Shown: piece after piece, positions 19,323 to 27,271 of the stretch | Layout of the letters: each line of letters begins with the position of its first letter | Numbering within the stretch: position 1 is the stretch's first letter | Origin: Falsirhodobacter flavus | Lineage (GTDB): Bacteria; Pseudomonadota; Alphaproteobacteria; Rhodobacterales; Rhodobacteraceae | DNA: 64,000 bases | Assembly: GCA_029846755.1 (NCBI GenBank) | Contig: JARWBI010000001.1 | Coordinates: 62,001-126,000, forward strand | Direction of reading: 5' to 3' | The notes under the pieces: model-generated | Told to the model about the DNA's origin: nothing | What the model saw: only the letters and a program-made list of their open reading frames with translations | Database searches by the model: none | Program-made: the position numbers and the translations under genes

Positions 19323-20305
19323 CAGAAACCGGGGACCGGGCAGGTGTCGTCGCTCATGTAGTCATGCACCGACACTTCGCCCGAGGCGATCTGCGCCGTG
19401 GCGGCTTCCACCGCCGCCGTCATCTCCGGCGTGACCAGCGCCTGGTTCGCCTCGTCCACGGCGACGGAAACGCCGCCATCGGCAAGGCCCAGAACGACCG
19501 TTCCCGGCTCCACCGCGTCGCCTTGGGTGAAGGCGTCGAACACGGCATTGTCCACACGTTTGACCATCGAGGTCAGGACCTGTCCCGGATGCAGGTGGTT
19601 CTGGTTGCTGTCCACGCCGATGGACAGGATATTCTCATCCGCCGCTGTCTGCAGGATGCCGATGCCCGTGCCGCCCGCCGCGGCATAGATGACGTCCGCA
19701 CCTTGGGAAATCTGCGCGCGGGTCAGCTCGCCCCCGCGCACCGGATCGTTCCATGCGGCAGGGGTCGATCCGGTCCACGACACCAGCACCTTGGCGTCGG
19801 GTTTCGTCGCCAGCACGCCTTGGGCATAGCCGCAGCCGAACTTGCGGATCAGCGGGATGTCCATGCCGCCGATGAAGCCGAGCGTATCGGATTTCGACGC
19901 CATCGCCGCCATGATGCCCGCCAGATACGACCCTTCCTGTTCCGAGAAGACGACCGAGCGGATGTTCGGCCCCTCGACCACGCTGTCGATGATGACGAAT
20001 TTCGTATCGGGGAAATCGGGCGCAACCTGCGTCAGCACATCCGAGAATGCGAAGCCCGTCATCACGATGGGGTTCGACCCCGACTGCGCCAGCCGCCGCA
20101 GCGCCTGTTCGCGCTGGGCCTCGGACTGCATCTCCAGCTCGCGATAGGTGCCGCCCGTCTCGGTGGCCCAGCGTGCCGCGCCGGCATAGGCGGCCTCGTT
20201 GAAGGATTTGTCGAACTTGCCGCCCAGATCGAAGATCAGCGCCGGATCGGCATGGGCCGCGCCCGCCGAAAGCGCAAGCGCGCCGAGGATGGTCTTGAGG
20301 GTCAT
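19322..20305 (-). CDS. BMP-family periplasmic nucleoside-binding protein
   Basis: A 327-residue PBP1-like binding protein. The mature region opens with DPALIFDLGGKFDKSFNEAAYAGA, the hallmark of BmpA/Med proteins that bind purine nucleosides. The signal peptide is about residues 1-20 (AGAAHA before Asp-Pro). There is no lipobox cysteine, so unlike Gram-positive homologs it is a soluble periplasmic protein. I chose the ATG at 20305 (GGGAG upstream) over one at 20323, which lacks a ribosome site. First gene of the five-gene operon ending in the phosphorylase. Confidence 0.9.
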   Translation of the reverse strand: MTLKTILGALALSAGAAHADPALIFDLGGKFDKSFNEAAYAGAARWATETGGTYRELEMQSEAQREQALRRLAQSGSNPIVMTGFAFSDVLTQVAPDFPDTKFVIIDSVVEGPNIRSVVFSEQEGSYLAGIMAAMASKSDTLGFIGGMDIPLIRKFGCGYAQGVLATKPDAKVLVSWTGSTPAAWNDPVRGGELTRAQISQGADVIYAAAGGTGIGILQTAADENILSIGVDSNQNHLHPGQVLTSMVKRVDNAVFDAFTQGDAVEPGTVVLGLADGGVSVAVDEANQALVTPEMTAAVEAATAQIASGEVSVHDYMSDDTCPVPGF

Positions 20306-20342
20306 CGCGATACTCCCGTTCATGCCGCCGCGCAGCTTGCTT

Positions 20343-20357
20343 TTTATCTTAGATAAA
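20343..20357. promoter_or_regulatory. Palindromic candidate operator before the nucleoside operon
   Basis: TTTATCT-T-AGATAAA, a perfect 7-1-7 palindrome in otherwise GC-rich DNA, 38-52 nt upstream of the binding-protein ATG. Position and AT-rich symmetry fit a repressor site controlling the nucleoside operon. The cognate regulator is not in the window. Confidence 0.45.
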
Positions 20358-20395
20358 GCGCGGGGGCGTGGCGCGGCAACAGCTTTTTCCGCAGC

Positions 20396-20785
20396 TTAAA
20401 GGTCGCGGCGCATCACGATGGCATCCGTGCCCGCATAATAGCCGCGCCTTCGGCCGACCTCTGCGAAACCTGCCGCGACGTAAAGGCGGATCGCGGCGGC
20501 ATTGTCTGCGGCAACCTCCAGAAACGCGGTCTCGGCATCTTGAGCGGCGCGGGCAAGAAAGGCTGCGACCAGCCGCGCGCCGATCCCCTGACCACGCGCG
20601 TCGGGGTGGGCGGCAAGGGTCAGCAGTTCCGCCTCGCCCGCGATGGCGCGGCCAATGAGGAAGCCCTGCGGTTGCTGCAGCAGAAAACCGCCCGCGCCTG
20701 TTGCCGATGCTTGCAGATCCTGCGCGGACCATGGGGGCGGGTTGGTGAAGCTGGCGGCATGGATCGCCGCAAGATCATTCCACAT
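20396..20785 (-). CDS. rimI: Ribosomal-protein-alanine N-acetyltransferase-like GNAT protein
   Basis: A 129-residue GNAT acetyltransferase. The acetyl-CoA loop is HPDARGQGIGARLVAAFL (motif A) and the C-terminal part has the RimI pattern NAAAIRLYVAAGFAEVGRRRGYY. RimI acetylates the N-terminal alanine of ribosomal protein S18. The ATG at 20785 overlaps tsaB by 11 nt; tsaB-rimI adjacency is common in bacteria and supports the assignment. Confidence 0.9.
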   Translation of the reverse strand: MWNDLAAIHAASFTNPPPWSAQDLQASATGAGGFLLQQPQGFLIGRAIAGEAELLTLAAHPDARGQGIGARLVAAFLARAAQDAETAFLEVAADNAAAIRLYVAAGFAEVGRRRGYYAGTDAIVMRRDL

Positions 20786-21347
20786 CGAGGATGACGGGCG
20801 GTGGGTCGGAAGGCGGGGCCGCATCCGCGCCGCGCAGATAGAAGGGTGCAGGGCGCGGGCCGGGTTCACGCAGCGCCGCTTCGCGTACTATGGCCTCGGC
20901 CAGCGGGAACAGGGGGGCGGGACGGGAGCCTTCGGGGATTTCGGCGGCCAGACGCGCCTCGCCGGGAAATTTCTGCACGTAATGCTCGCCCCGTTTCGCA
21001 TCCAGCGCTACGACCAGCGGGCGGGGCAGGCCGTGGGCCATCGCCTCCAGCGTGGTGATGCCGATGGCGGGGATGCCGAGCCCGAGCGACAGCCCCCGCG
21101 CCGCCGAGACCGAAATGCGAACGCCGGTGAAGTTGCCCGGTCCGGTGCCGACCGCGATGGCGTCCAGGTCGGACCACTTGCGACCCGCCGAGGCCAGCAC
21201 CTCCTCCAGCAGCGGCATCAGACGTTCGGCCTGACCCTTCTGCATCGGTTCTTCCACCATGGCCAGCAAGGTGCCGCCCGACAACAAAGCGGCCGCGCAA
21301 TGCGCGGCCGATGTGTCGAAGGCCAATATCAGCGCGTCAGGCCGCAA
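20775..21347 (-). CDS. tsaB: tRNA t6A biosynthesis protein TsaB
   Basis: Non-catalytic partner of TsaD in the complex that adds threonylcarbamoyl to A37 of ANN-decoding tRNAs. The 190-residue ASKHA-fold protein begins LILAFDTSAAHCAAAL and contains VGTGPGNFTGVRISVSAARGL, the family signature. It overlaps rimI downstream by 11 nt and the nfu gene upstream by 11 nt. Confidence 0.93.
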   Translation of the reverse strand: MRPDALILAFDTSAAHCAAALLSGGTLLAMVEEPMQKGQAERLMPLLEEVLASAGRKWSDLDAIAVGTGPGNFTGVRISVSAARGLSLGLGIPAIGITTLEAMAHGLPRPLVVALDAKRGEHYVQKFPGEARLAAEIPEGSRPAPLFPLAEAIVREAALREPGPRPAPFYLRGADAAPPSDPPPVILDVE

Positions 21348-21900
21348 CCGGACGCACCTCCAGCACTTCGGGAATGTAATGGCGCAGCAGGTTCTCGATC
21401 CCCATCTTCAGCGTCAGGGTCGAGGACGGGCAGCCCGCGCAGGCCCCTTGCATGTGCAGATAGACGATGCCCCGGTCGAAGCCGTGGAAGGTGATGTCGC
21501 CGCCATCCTGCGCGACGGCAGGGCGCACGCGGGTATCCAGCAGTTCCTTGATCTGGCTGACGATGTCACCATCCTCGCCGGTATGCTCGGCGTGACCGCC
21601 GGCGGAGCGGGCCTCGCCCTCCATCACCGGGATGCCGGACTGGTAATGTTCCATGATCGCGCCAAGGACGGCGGGCTTCACATGATCCCAAAGGGCGGCA
21701 TCGGCCTTGGTCACGGTCACGAAGTCATGGCCGAAGAACACGCCCGTCACGCCGTCCACCGCAAAGACGCGGCGGGCCAGCGGCGATTTGTCCGCCGCCT
21801 CGACCGAGGGGAAGTCCGCAGTCCCGATCTCCAGCACCGTCTGGCCGGGCAGGAACTTCAGCGTCGCGGGGTTCGGGGTGGATTCGGTCTGGATGAACAT
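21337..21900 (-). CDS. NifU-like Fe-S scaffold/carrier protein
   Basis: A 187-residue protein with an N-terminal Nfu_N domain (about 1-88) and a C-terminal NifU domain (about 112-180) carrying the cluster-binding Cys154-x-x-Cys157 (GACAGCPSS). Such proteins deliver [4Fe-4S] clusters to apo-enzymes. The ATG at 21900 has GGAGG upstream and gives the canonical Nfu_N start (FIQTESTPNPATLKFLPG). An Irr-type iron box lies 56-72 nt upstream, implying iron-responsive control. It is the first gene of nfu-tsaB-rimI. Confidence 0.93.
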   Translation of the reverse strand: MFIQTESTPNPATLKFLPGQTVLEIGTADFPSVEAADKSPLARRVFAVDGVTGVFFGHDFVTVTKADAALWDHVKPAVLGAIMEHYQSGIPVMEGEARSAGGHAEHTGEDGDIVSQIKELLDTRVRPAVAQDGGDITFHGFDRGIVYLHMQGACAGCPSSTLTLKMGIENLLRHYIPEVLEVRPVAA

Positions 21901-21955
21901 GGGCGGCCTCCGGGGTTGGGCACCGATATGCGCCCGAAAGGCCGTCATGTCAAGT

Positions 21956-21972
21956 TTTGGAACGGTTCTAAA
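21956..21972. promoter_or_regulatory. Irr-type iron control element upstream of the nfu gene
   Basis: TTTGGAA-CGG-TTCTAAA matches 13 of 14 arm positions of the alphaproteobacterial Irr box as I know it (TTTAGAA-N3-TTCTAAA). It lies between the divergent nfu (start 21900) and MFS (start 22044) genes. Fe-S assembly genes are known Irr targets in this class, so the location fits. Which of the two genes is controlled is inferred. Confidence 0.6.
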
Positions 21973-22043
21973 TTGCCGTGCCGCCTTGCAGGATTGGAAC
22001 GGCGGCGCAATAAGGCCTGCGATTGCCGTCAGGGGGACACGAG

Positions 22044-23342
22044 ATGACGACCGATGCAAGACCGCTCAACCGCAGCGACATGCGCGTGCTGGGGCTTTCG
22101 GCCCTTGGTGGCGCGTTGGAGTTCTATGACTTCATCATCTTCGTCTTCTTTGCGACGGTGATCGGCCATCTGTTCTTTCCGCCCGACATGCCGGACTGGC
22201 TGGTGACGATCCAGACCTTCGGCATCTTTGCCGCCGGATACCTCGTGCGGCCCCTGGGCGGGATCGTCATGGCGCATTTCGGCGATAAGGGCGGGCGCAA
22301 GCGCGTCTTTGCGCTGTCGGTGTTCCTGATGTCGATTTCGACCCTCGCGATGGCGTGCCTTCCGACATACGAGACGCTGGGCGTCTGGGCACCGATCCTG
22401 CTGGTGCTGTTCCGCATGCTGCAAGGCGCGGCCATCGGCGGCGAGGTTCCGGGCGCGTGGACCTTCGTGGCCGAACATGTGCCCGCGAACCGCGTGGGGA
22501 TGGCTTGCGGGTTCCTCTGTTCGGGACTGACCTTCGGCATCCTGCTGGGATCGCTGATCGCGGCGGGGATCAACTGGATCTTCACGCCGGAACAGGTGTC
22601 GGGCTTCGCTTGGCGCATCCCGTTCCTGATCGGCGGCGTGTTCGGGCTGATCGGCGTTTACTTGCGCCGCTGGCTGGCCGAAACGCCGATCTTCACGCAG
22701 ATGAAGAACAGCGACCTTTTGCAGAAAAGCCTGCCGCTGAAAACAGTGCTGCGCGACCATCTGCACGGGGTCATCATCTCGGGTCTGCTGACATGGGTGC
22801 TTTCGGCGGGGATCGTAGTGACGACGCTGATGACCTCGACGTTCCTGCAAAAGCTTTATGGCTATTCGGCGCTGGAATCGCTGCTGGCGACCAGCTTCGG
22901 GTCGCTGTTCCTGATCTTCGGCACCGTGTCGGCGGGGATGCTGGTGGACCGTTTCGGCAGCGGGCGATTCTTTGCGGTGGCCGGCGTGCTGTTCGGCGCG
23001 GTGACCTTCACCTTCTACAGCTTTGCGGGCCATTCGCTGCCGGTGCTGTTCGGGCTTTACGCGCTGATGGGGTTGGTCGTGGGGCTGGTGGGGGCAACGC
23101 CTTATGTGATGGTGCGAGCGTTCCCGGCGCAGGTGCGGTTCACGGGGCTGTCCTTCTCCTACAACGTCGCTTATGCGATCTTCGGCGGGCTGACCCCGCT
23201 GGCGGTCAGCTCGCTTCTGCGGGTGAACCCGATGGCCCCGGCATGGTATCTGCTGTTCATCGCGGCGCTGACGACCTGCATCGGGCTTTACCTGATGGCG
23301 AACGGGCGCAAGGTCGAAGGGGTCATCGGCCTCGCCCCCTAG
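22044..23342 (+). CDS. MFS transporter, MHS family
   Basis: A 432-residue 12-helix carrier. The N-terminal ALEFYDFIIF and the loop motif HFGDKGGRKRVF identify the metabolite:H+ symporter group (ProP/ShiA/KgtP relatives); a second motif, LVDRFGSGRFF, is in loop 8-9. Unlike the MHS gene at the start of the window, it has no large periplasmic insertion. Substrate unknown. The ATG at 22044 follows a GGGGG tract. Divergent from nfu, with the Irr box between them; ends 4 nt inside the convergent gene. Confidence 0.85.
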   Translation: MTTDARPLNRSDMRVLGLSALGGALEFYDFIIFVFFATVIGHLFFPPDMPDWLVTIQTFGIFAAGYLVRPLGGIVMAHFGDKGGRKRVFALSVFLMSISTLAMACLPTYETLGVWAPILLVLFRMLQGAAIGGEVPGAWTFVAEHVPANRVGMACGFLCSGLTFGILLGSLIAAGINWIFTPEQVSGFAWRIPFLIGGVFGLIGVYLRRWLAETPIFTQMKNSDLLQKSLPLKTVLRDHLHGVIISGLLTWVLSAGIVVTTLMTSTFLQKLYGYSALESLLATSFGSLFLIFGTVSAGMLVDRFGSGRFFAVAGVLFGAVTFTFYSFAGHSLPVLFGLYALMGLVVGLVGATPYVMVRAFPAQVRFTGLSFSYNVAYAIFGGLTPLAVSSLLRVNPMAPAWYLLFIAALTTCIGLYLMANGRKVEGVIGLAP

Positions 23343-23602
23343 TCGCCCGCGACGAACTTGTTGAACCGGCTGGTGCCGCCGTCCGCGACCTTGTCCTGAT
23401 AGAGGAAGTCCAGCCCGCTGTCATCGAAGATGGCGAAGAACTCGTCCCAGTCGATGCGGGTCAGGGTCTCCTCCGGTTCTCCGAAGTCGATGCGCAGGAT
23501 GCCGCCCTTGCCCTTGGTCTCGACCTTGGCGGGGTGGCCGTCGCGGGCTTCGGCCCATTTGCGGATGGTGTCGTGGTCGCGGGTGGTCTTGGATTCTGAC
23601 AT
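23339..23602 (-). CDS. Conserved 87-residue hydrophilic protein
   Basis: A small charged protein with segments RDHDTIRKWAEARDGHPAKV, GILRIDFG and TSRFNKFV. I recognise the type as a widely conserved proteobacterial small protein often mislabelled as a glucan-branching enzyme; its function is unknown. GGAGG precedes the ATG at 23602. A GGAAC-N16-GGTT promoter-like element lies 22 nt upstream, so it may belong to the same stress regulon as the 43.6-46.9 kb block. The 3' end overlaps the convergent MFS gene by 4 nt. Confidence 0.78.
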   Translation of the reverse strand: MSESKTTRDHDTIRKWAEARDGHPAKVETKGKGGILRIDFGEPEETLTRIDWDEFFAIFDDSGLDFLYQDKVADGGTSRFNKFVAGD

Positions 23603-23624
23603 CGGTGCCTCCGTTTCCGGGGGC

Positions 23625-23649
23625 AACCAAGGGACGCGCGCGATGTTCC
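23625..23649 (-). promoter_or_regulatory. Candidate ECF (EcfG-like) promoter of the 87-residue protein gene
   Basis: On the minus strand GGAAC (23649-23645), 16 nt, then GGTT (23628-23625), with 22 nt between the -10 and the ATG. Same layout as the sites at 43620, 44870, 44896 and 46089, with G instead of C in the first -10 position. Confidence 0.45.
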
Positions 23650-23651
23650 CG

Positions 23652-24776
23652 TCAGCGCGCGACGGCGCGGGCCGACAGGGGCAGCAGGACCAGCAGCGCC
23701 GCCAGCATCCAGAAGGCGATGGGCAGGCTGGTGTGCTGCGAGACGAACCCGACCGTCGCAGGCCCGGCCAGCACGCCCGCATAGCCGACGGTGGTCACTG
23801 CCGCGATGGCAAGGCTGGCGGGCATGACGCTTTGCCGTCCCGCCGCGCTGAACAGCACCGGCACGATGTTCGCGGCCCCAATGCCGATCAGGCCGAAGCC
23901 CGACAGGTTCGCGATGGGCGATCCGGCGGTCTGGATGATGACGAAACCCGCGATCGCCAGCACCGCGCCCAGCGTCAGCACGCGGAACGGGCCCAGAAGC
24001 GCGGTGATGCGGTCCCCCGCCAGCCGCCCCACCGTCATCGCGACCGAGAACATCATGTAGCCCATGCCTGCCTGTTCCGCAGCCAGCACTCGCCGCTGCT
24101 GCATCAGCAGCGCGCCCCAGTCCAGCATCGCCCCTTCGACCAGAAAGGTGATCCCGGCCAGCACGGCGATCAGCAGCACGATTCCGCGCGGCAGCACGAA
24201 GGCCGGGGGTTCGCCCGCCACGATCAGCGGCAGGCGCGGCATCGCGACGGCGATGGCCAGCACGGCAAGAACGGCGGCAAAGACCGATGCGGGAAGCGGC
24301 GGCAGCCCCAGCGTCAGCAGCAGCGTCATCCCGCCCGCACCCGCAACGCCGCCAAGGCTGAACATCGCGTGAAAGCCGGACAGCATCGGTCGCCCGGCGG
24401 CCTTTTCAACCTCGATCGACTGGATGTTCATCGCGACGTCGATGGTGCCCAGCGATGCGCCGAAGACCAGAAGCGCCGCGCCCAGCGAAAGCGGGCTGCC
24501 CGCAAGTGCCAGAACGGGCAGGATCAGCGCCAGCGCAAAGCCGCCCAGCAGGATCATCGGCTTGGCCCCCGTCCGGGCGCTGACCATCCCGGTGACGGGC
24601 ATCGCGATCAGCGATCCGACCCCGAGACACAGCAGCAGCAACCCCAGCTGCCCTTCGTCCGCGCCGACGCGGGCCTTGGCAAAGGGCACCAGCGGCGCCC
24701 AGCAAGCCATGACGAAGCCGGCGACAAAGAACGACAGCCGCGTGGCAAGCCGCGAGGAGGGCGATGCGATCTCCAT
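23652..24776 (-). CDS. MFS transporter, YbjJ-like
   Basis: A 374-residue 12-helix MFS protein with little soluble sequence. LFFVAGFVMACWAPLVP-type start, GASLGTIDVAMNIQSIEVEK in helix 4 and SGFHAMFSLGGVAGAG in helix 5 resemble the E. coli YbjJ group of drug/sugar-exporter-like proteins of uncertain substrate. The gene ends 50 nt before the small conserved gene and starts 1 nt after the stop of the universal stress protein gene, so it is probably co-transcribed with that. Confidence 0.8.
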   Translation of the reverse strand: MEIASPSSRLATRLSFFVAGFVMACWAPLVPFAKARVGADEGQLGLLLLCLGVGSLIAMPVTGMVSARTGAKPMILLGGFALALILPVLALAGSPLSLGAALLVFGASLGTIDVAMNIQSIEVEKAAGRPMLSGFHAMFSLGGVAGAGGMTLLLTLGLPPLPASVFAAVLAVLAIAVAMPRLPLIVAGEPPAFVLPRGIVLLIAVLAGITFLVEGAMLDWGALLMQQRRVLAAEQAGMGYMMFSVAMTVGRLAGDRITALLGPFRVLTLGAVLAIAGFVIIQTAGSPIANLSGFGLIGIGAANIVPVLFSAAGRQSVMPASLAIAAVTTVGYAGVLAGPATVGFVSQHTSLPIAFWMLAALLVLLPLSARAVAR

Positions 24777-24777
24777 T

Positions 24778-25233
24778 TCAGGTGATCGCCTCCAGCCGTT
24801 CCTTGGACATCTCGCCCGGAACGATGGTGACGGGGATCGGCAGGTTGCCGGAATTGCGGCTCATCTGCGTGACCAGCGGCCCGGGGCCGGATTTGTCGCT
24901 GCCCGCGCCAAGGACGAGGATGCCGATCTCCGGATCCTCATTCACGACGGCAAGGATCTCCTGCACCGGGTCGCCCTCGCGGATCAGCAGTTCGGGGTTC
25001 ACGTTCTGCCGGTCGCGCATCCATTTGGCGAAGACCTCGAAATGGGCCTCGATCCTCTCGCGCGCTTCGGCCCGCATCAGGTCGGCAACGCCCATGAAAT
25101 GCTGGAACTCCTCGGGCGGGATGATCGACACGATCACCACCCCCGCGCCGGTATGCGATGCGCGAAACGCGGCATAGCGCATCGCGTTCAGGCATTCGCG
25201 GCTGTCGTCCAGAACCACCAGAAACTTACGCAT
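24778..25233 (-). CDS. Universal stress protein (UspA family)
   Basis: A 151-residue Usp domain: N-terminal KFLVVLDDSRECLNAMRYA with the conserved DDS at the nucleotide edge, and C-terminal ILVLGAGSDKSGPGPLVTQM followed by IPVTIVPG, resembling the G-x2-G-x9-G(S/T) ATP-binding loop. It therefore may bind ATP. Start at 25233 chosen because the beta-1 strand must begin there. Located 19 nt after the aminotransferase gene and 1 nt before the MFS gene. Confidence 0.88.
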   Translation of the reverse strand: MRKFLVVLDDSRECLNAMRYAAFRASHTGAGVVIVSIIPPEEFQHFMGVADLMRAEARERIEAHFEVFAKWMRDRQNVNPELLIREGDPVQEILAVVNEDPEIGILVLGAGSDKSGPGPLVTQMSRNSGNLPIPVTIVPGEMSKERLEAIT

Positions 25234-25252
25234 GCGATGTCCCCCCGAAACC

Positions 25253-26107
25253 TTATGCCGAATGGGCGAAGTCCATGTAAAGCGCGCGGGCACGTTTCGT
25301 GACTGGGCCATGCGCGTATTCGGTATCGTCGAACCGCGCAACGGGCGTCACCTTGGCGAAGTTCCCCGACAGGAACACCTCGTCCGCCGCGTGGAAATCG
25401 TCGAAGGTCAGCACGGCCTCGCGCACCTCGATCCCATCGGCGCGCAGGTTGGCGATGTGGCGGGCGCGGGTGATGCCCGACAAAAAGGTGCCGTTGGCGA
25501 TAGGCGTGAAGACGACGCCGTCCCGCACCATGAAGACGTTGGCGGTGGCTGTCTCGGCCACGTTGCCCATCGCATCGGCCACCAGCGCGTTGCCGAAGCC
25601 CTTGCGCTTCGCATCGACCAGCATCCGGGCGTTGTTGGGATAAAGCGCGCCGGCCTTGGCGTTGCAGACCGCATCCTCCAGGACGGGGCGGCGGAAGCGG
25701 GTGCGGGTCAGCGTCGTCATCGCGCCTTCGTCCGGCATCGGCACCTCTTCGAGGCTGATGGCGAAGGCGGTCGAATCCTCCTTGGGCGCGACGCCAAGCT
25801 CGGACCCGTCCACGGCCCAATACATCGGGCGGATATAGACGGCGTTCTCGTAACCCTTCAGCCCCTCACGCACGATCTCGACCATGTCCGCCGGATCGAC
25901 GGTGGGCGTGATCATCAGCGCCTCGGCCGAGCGGTTGAGGCGGGCGCAGTGCAGGTCCAGATCCGGGGTCACCCCATCGAACAGCCGCGCCCCGTCGAAG
26001 ACGTTCGAGCCTTGCCACAACCCATGGTCGGCGGCGCGCATGACCGGGATATCGCCCTCGTGCCATTTGCCGTCGAAAAAGGTGCGGATGTTCTTGCCGA
26101 ATGCCAT
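25253..26107 (-). CDS. Class IV aminotransferase, probably branched-chain
   Basis: PLP enzyme that most likely moves amino groups between glutamate and branched-chain 2-oxo acids. The 284-residue protein has ADHGLWQGSNVFDGARLF (26-43), the PLP lysine at Lys151 (NAKAGALYPNN) and the phosphate-binding GNVAETATANVFMV. The fold is shared with D-amino acid transaminase and aminodeoxychorismate lyase, so IlvE is probable rather than certain. The ATG at 26107 follows AAAGGAAG. Its upstream gap holds a 10-bp direct repeat 40 bp apart. Confidence 0.85.
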   Translation of the reverse strand: MAFGKNIRTFFDGKWHEGDIPVMRAADHGLWQGSNVFDGARLFDGVTPDLDLHCARLNRSAEALMITPTVDPADMVEIVREGLKGYENAVYIRPMYWAVDGSELGVAPKEDSTAFAISLEEVPMPDEGAMTTLTRTRFRRPVLEDAVCNAKAGALYPNNARMLVDAKRKGFGNALVADAMGNVAETATANVFMVRDGVVFTPIANGTFLSGITRARHIANLRADGIEVREAVLTFDDFHAADEVFLSGNFAKVTPVARFDDTEYAHGPVTKRARALYMDFAHSA

Positions 26108-26180
26108 GGTCGTGCCCTTCCTTTGCGCGGGTGTTAGATCATCCGCGGGCGGGATGGGCAAGATGCGCCCCCGGGCAGTC

Positions 26181-26243
26181 TTGGGGGACATGAGAACCCG
26201 GAGGCGCCGATTCTGGCCGGTTGGGGGACAGGTTGGCCGACCT
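26181..26243. promoter_or_regulatory. Direct repeats and half-palindrome upstream of the aminotransferase
   Basis: The 156-bp gap between the 335-residue protein gene and the aminotransferase contains TTGGGGGACA twice (26181-26190 and 26221-26230), exactly 40 bp apart (about four helical turns). The near-palindrome AGGTTGGCCGACCT lies at 26230-26243. This arrangement fits a regulator binding on one DNA face. Confidence 0.35.
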
Positions 26244-26263
26244 CAGGGTGCCGCGATTCGGAA

Positions 26264-27271
26264 TCAGCTTCGTGACAGGCGGCGCAGAAGCCAGGATTGC
26301 ACCGCGCTGCCGACCATGCCCGCGATCGCCATCGCCATCCCCATGATCCCCGCCAGAAGCGACCACGCAACGTTCGACACCCGCCATGTCGCGCGCAGGA
26401 ATCGCGATTTGCCCAAGACCTCCATCCGGCCCACGGTGCGGGGGCCAAGCGCCTCGGATGCGTTGGCGATGCGGCGGGCGTCGGCGGGGCTGTCGATATG
26501 GCGCATCAGGTGCAGCGTCTGCGCGGGGGGCAGGGCGGTACCGATGCGGCCCACGCCGCGTGCGATGTCGGTAACCGGAGCCAGCACCGCGGGGCGCAGC
26601 AGGCGCGCCAGATCGTCCGTGCCGCGAACGGCGGGCAGGCGTGCCCAGTCGATCCCCTCGCGCGCGGCACGGGTCAGGGTGGCGGTCATCGGCGGCGACA
26701 GAAGGTTCATGCGCCGCGCGATCTTCACCGTCGCCGCCCCCGCCTTCACCGCCGCGCTGCTGCCGCCGGATGCGACGACCAGCACCGTCGCCCCAAGGCC
26801 CACGGCCGACAGCGCCACGTCCAGCGTGTCGATCTCGGTCCCCATGACCCAGGCCTGGCCGCCCCGCGCCAGTCCAGCGACATCGCCCAGAACGGTCAGC
26901 GCGACGGGGGCCTGACAGATCAGCACGGGCGACAAGGTGCAGGCGGCGGGATCGTAGGCGCAGGCGGCGCAATCGACGGCGCTGTCCAGCATGGACGGAC
27001 GGGGGATATCGGCCACCGGGATGCCGCGCTCTGCCGCCACCTCGGCCACGGCATCGATGGCGACCCAGTTGCGCGGGTCCTCGGCCAGAAGCGCGTCCAG
27101 CCGCGCGGTGATATCCTCGGGGGCGGTCGCGGCCATCTCCCGCTCCACCGCCGCCTCGATCTCCTGCGCCCCGCGGTCGAGGATGGGGCGCAGGGTGGGG
27201 TCGCGCGCGATGCGCAACCCGGCGGCCAGCGTCAGGCACATCGACAGCGCCAGAACCGCCAGCCGCAGCAT
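26264..27271 (-). CDS. Unknown 335-residue protein with terminal membrane segments
   Basis: I do not recognise this family. The N-terminus is a signal peptide or anchor (LRLAVLALSMCLTLAAGLRIA), followed by an acidic helical region, a cysteine-rich patch (AVDCAACAYDPAACTLSPVLIC, about residues 96-118), a glycine/alanine-rich hydrophobic stretch near 150-175, and a C-terminal membrane helix (about 300-325) ending in basic residues. Its start overlaps the trpS stop by 1 nt, so the two are co-expressed. The four clustered cysteines could bind metal or form disulfides in the periplasm. Confidence 0.7.
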   Translation of the reverse strand: MLRLAVLALSMCLTLAAGLRIARDPTLRPILDRGAQEIEAAVEREMAATAPEDITARLDALLAEDPRNWVAIDAVAEVAAERGIPVADIPRPSMLDSAVDCAACAYDPAACTLSPVLICQAPVALTVLGDVAGLARGGQAWVMGTEIDTLDVALSAVGLGATVLVVASGGSSAAVKAGAATVKIARRMNLLSPPMTATLTRAAREGIDWARLPAVRGTDDLARLLRPAVLAPVTDIARGVGRIGTALPPAQTLHLMRHIDSPADARRIANASEALGPRTVGRMEVLGKSRFLRATWRVSNVAWSLLAGIMGMAMAIAGMVGSAVQSWLLRRLSRS

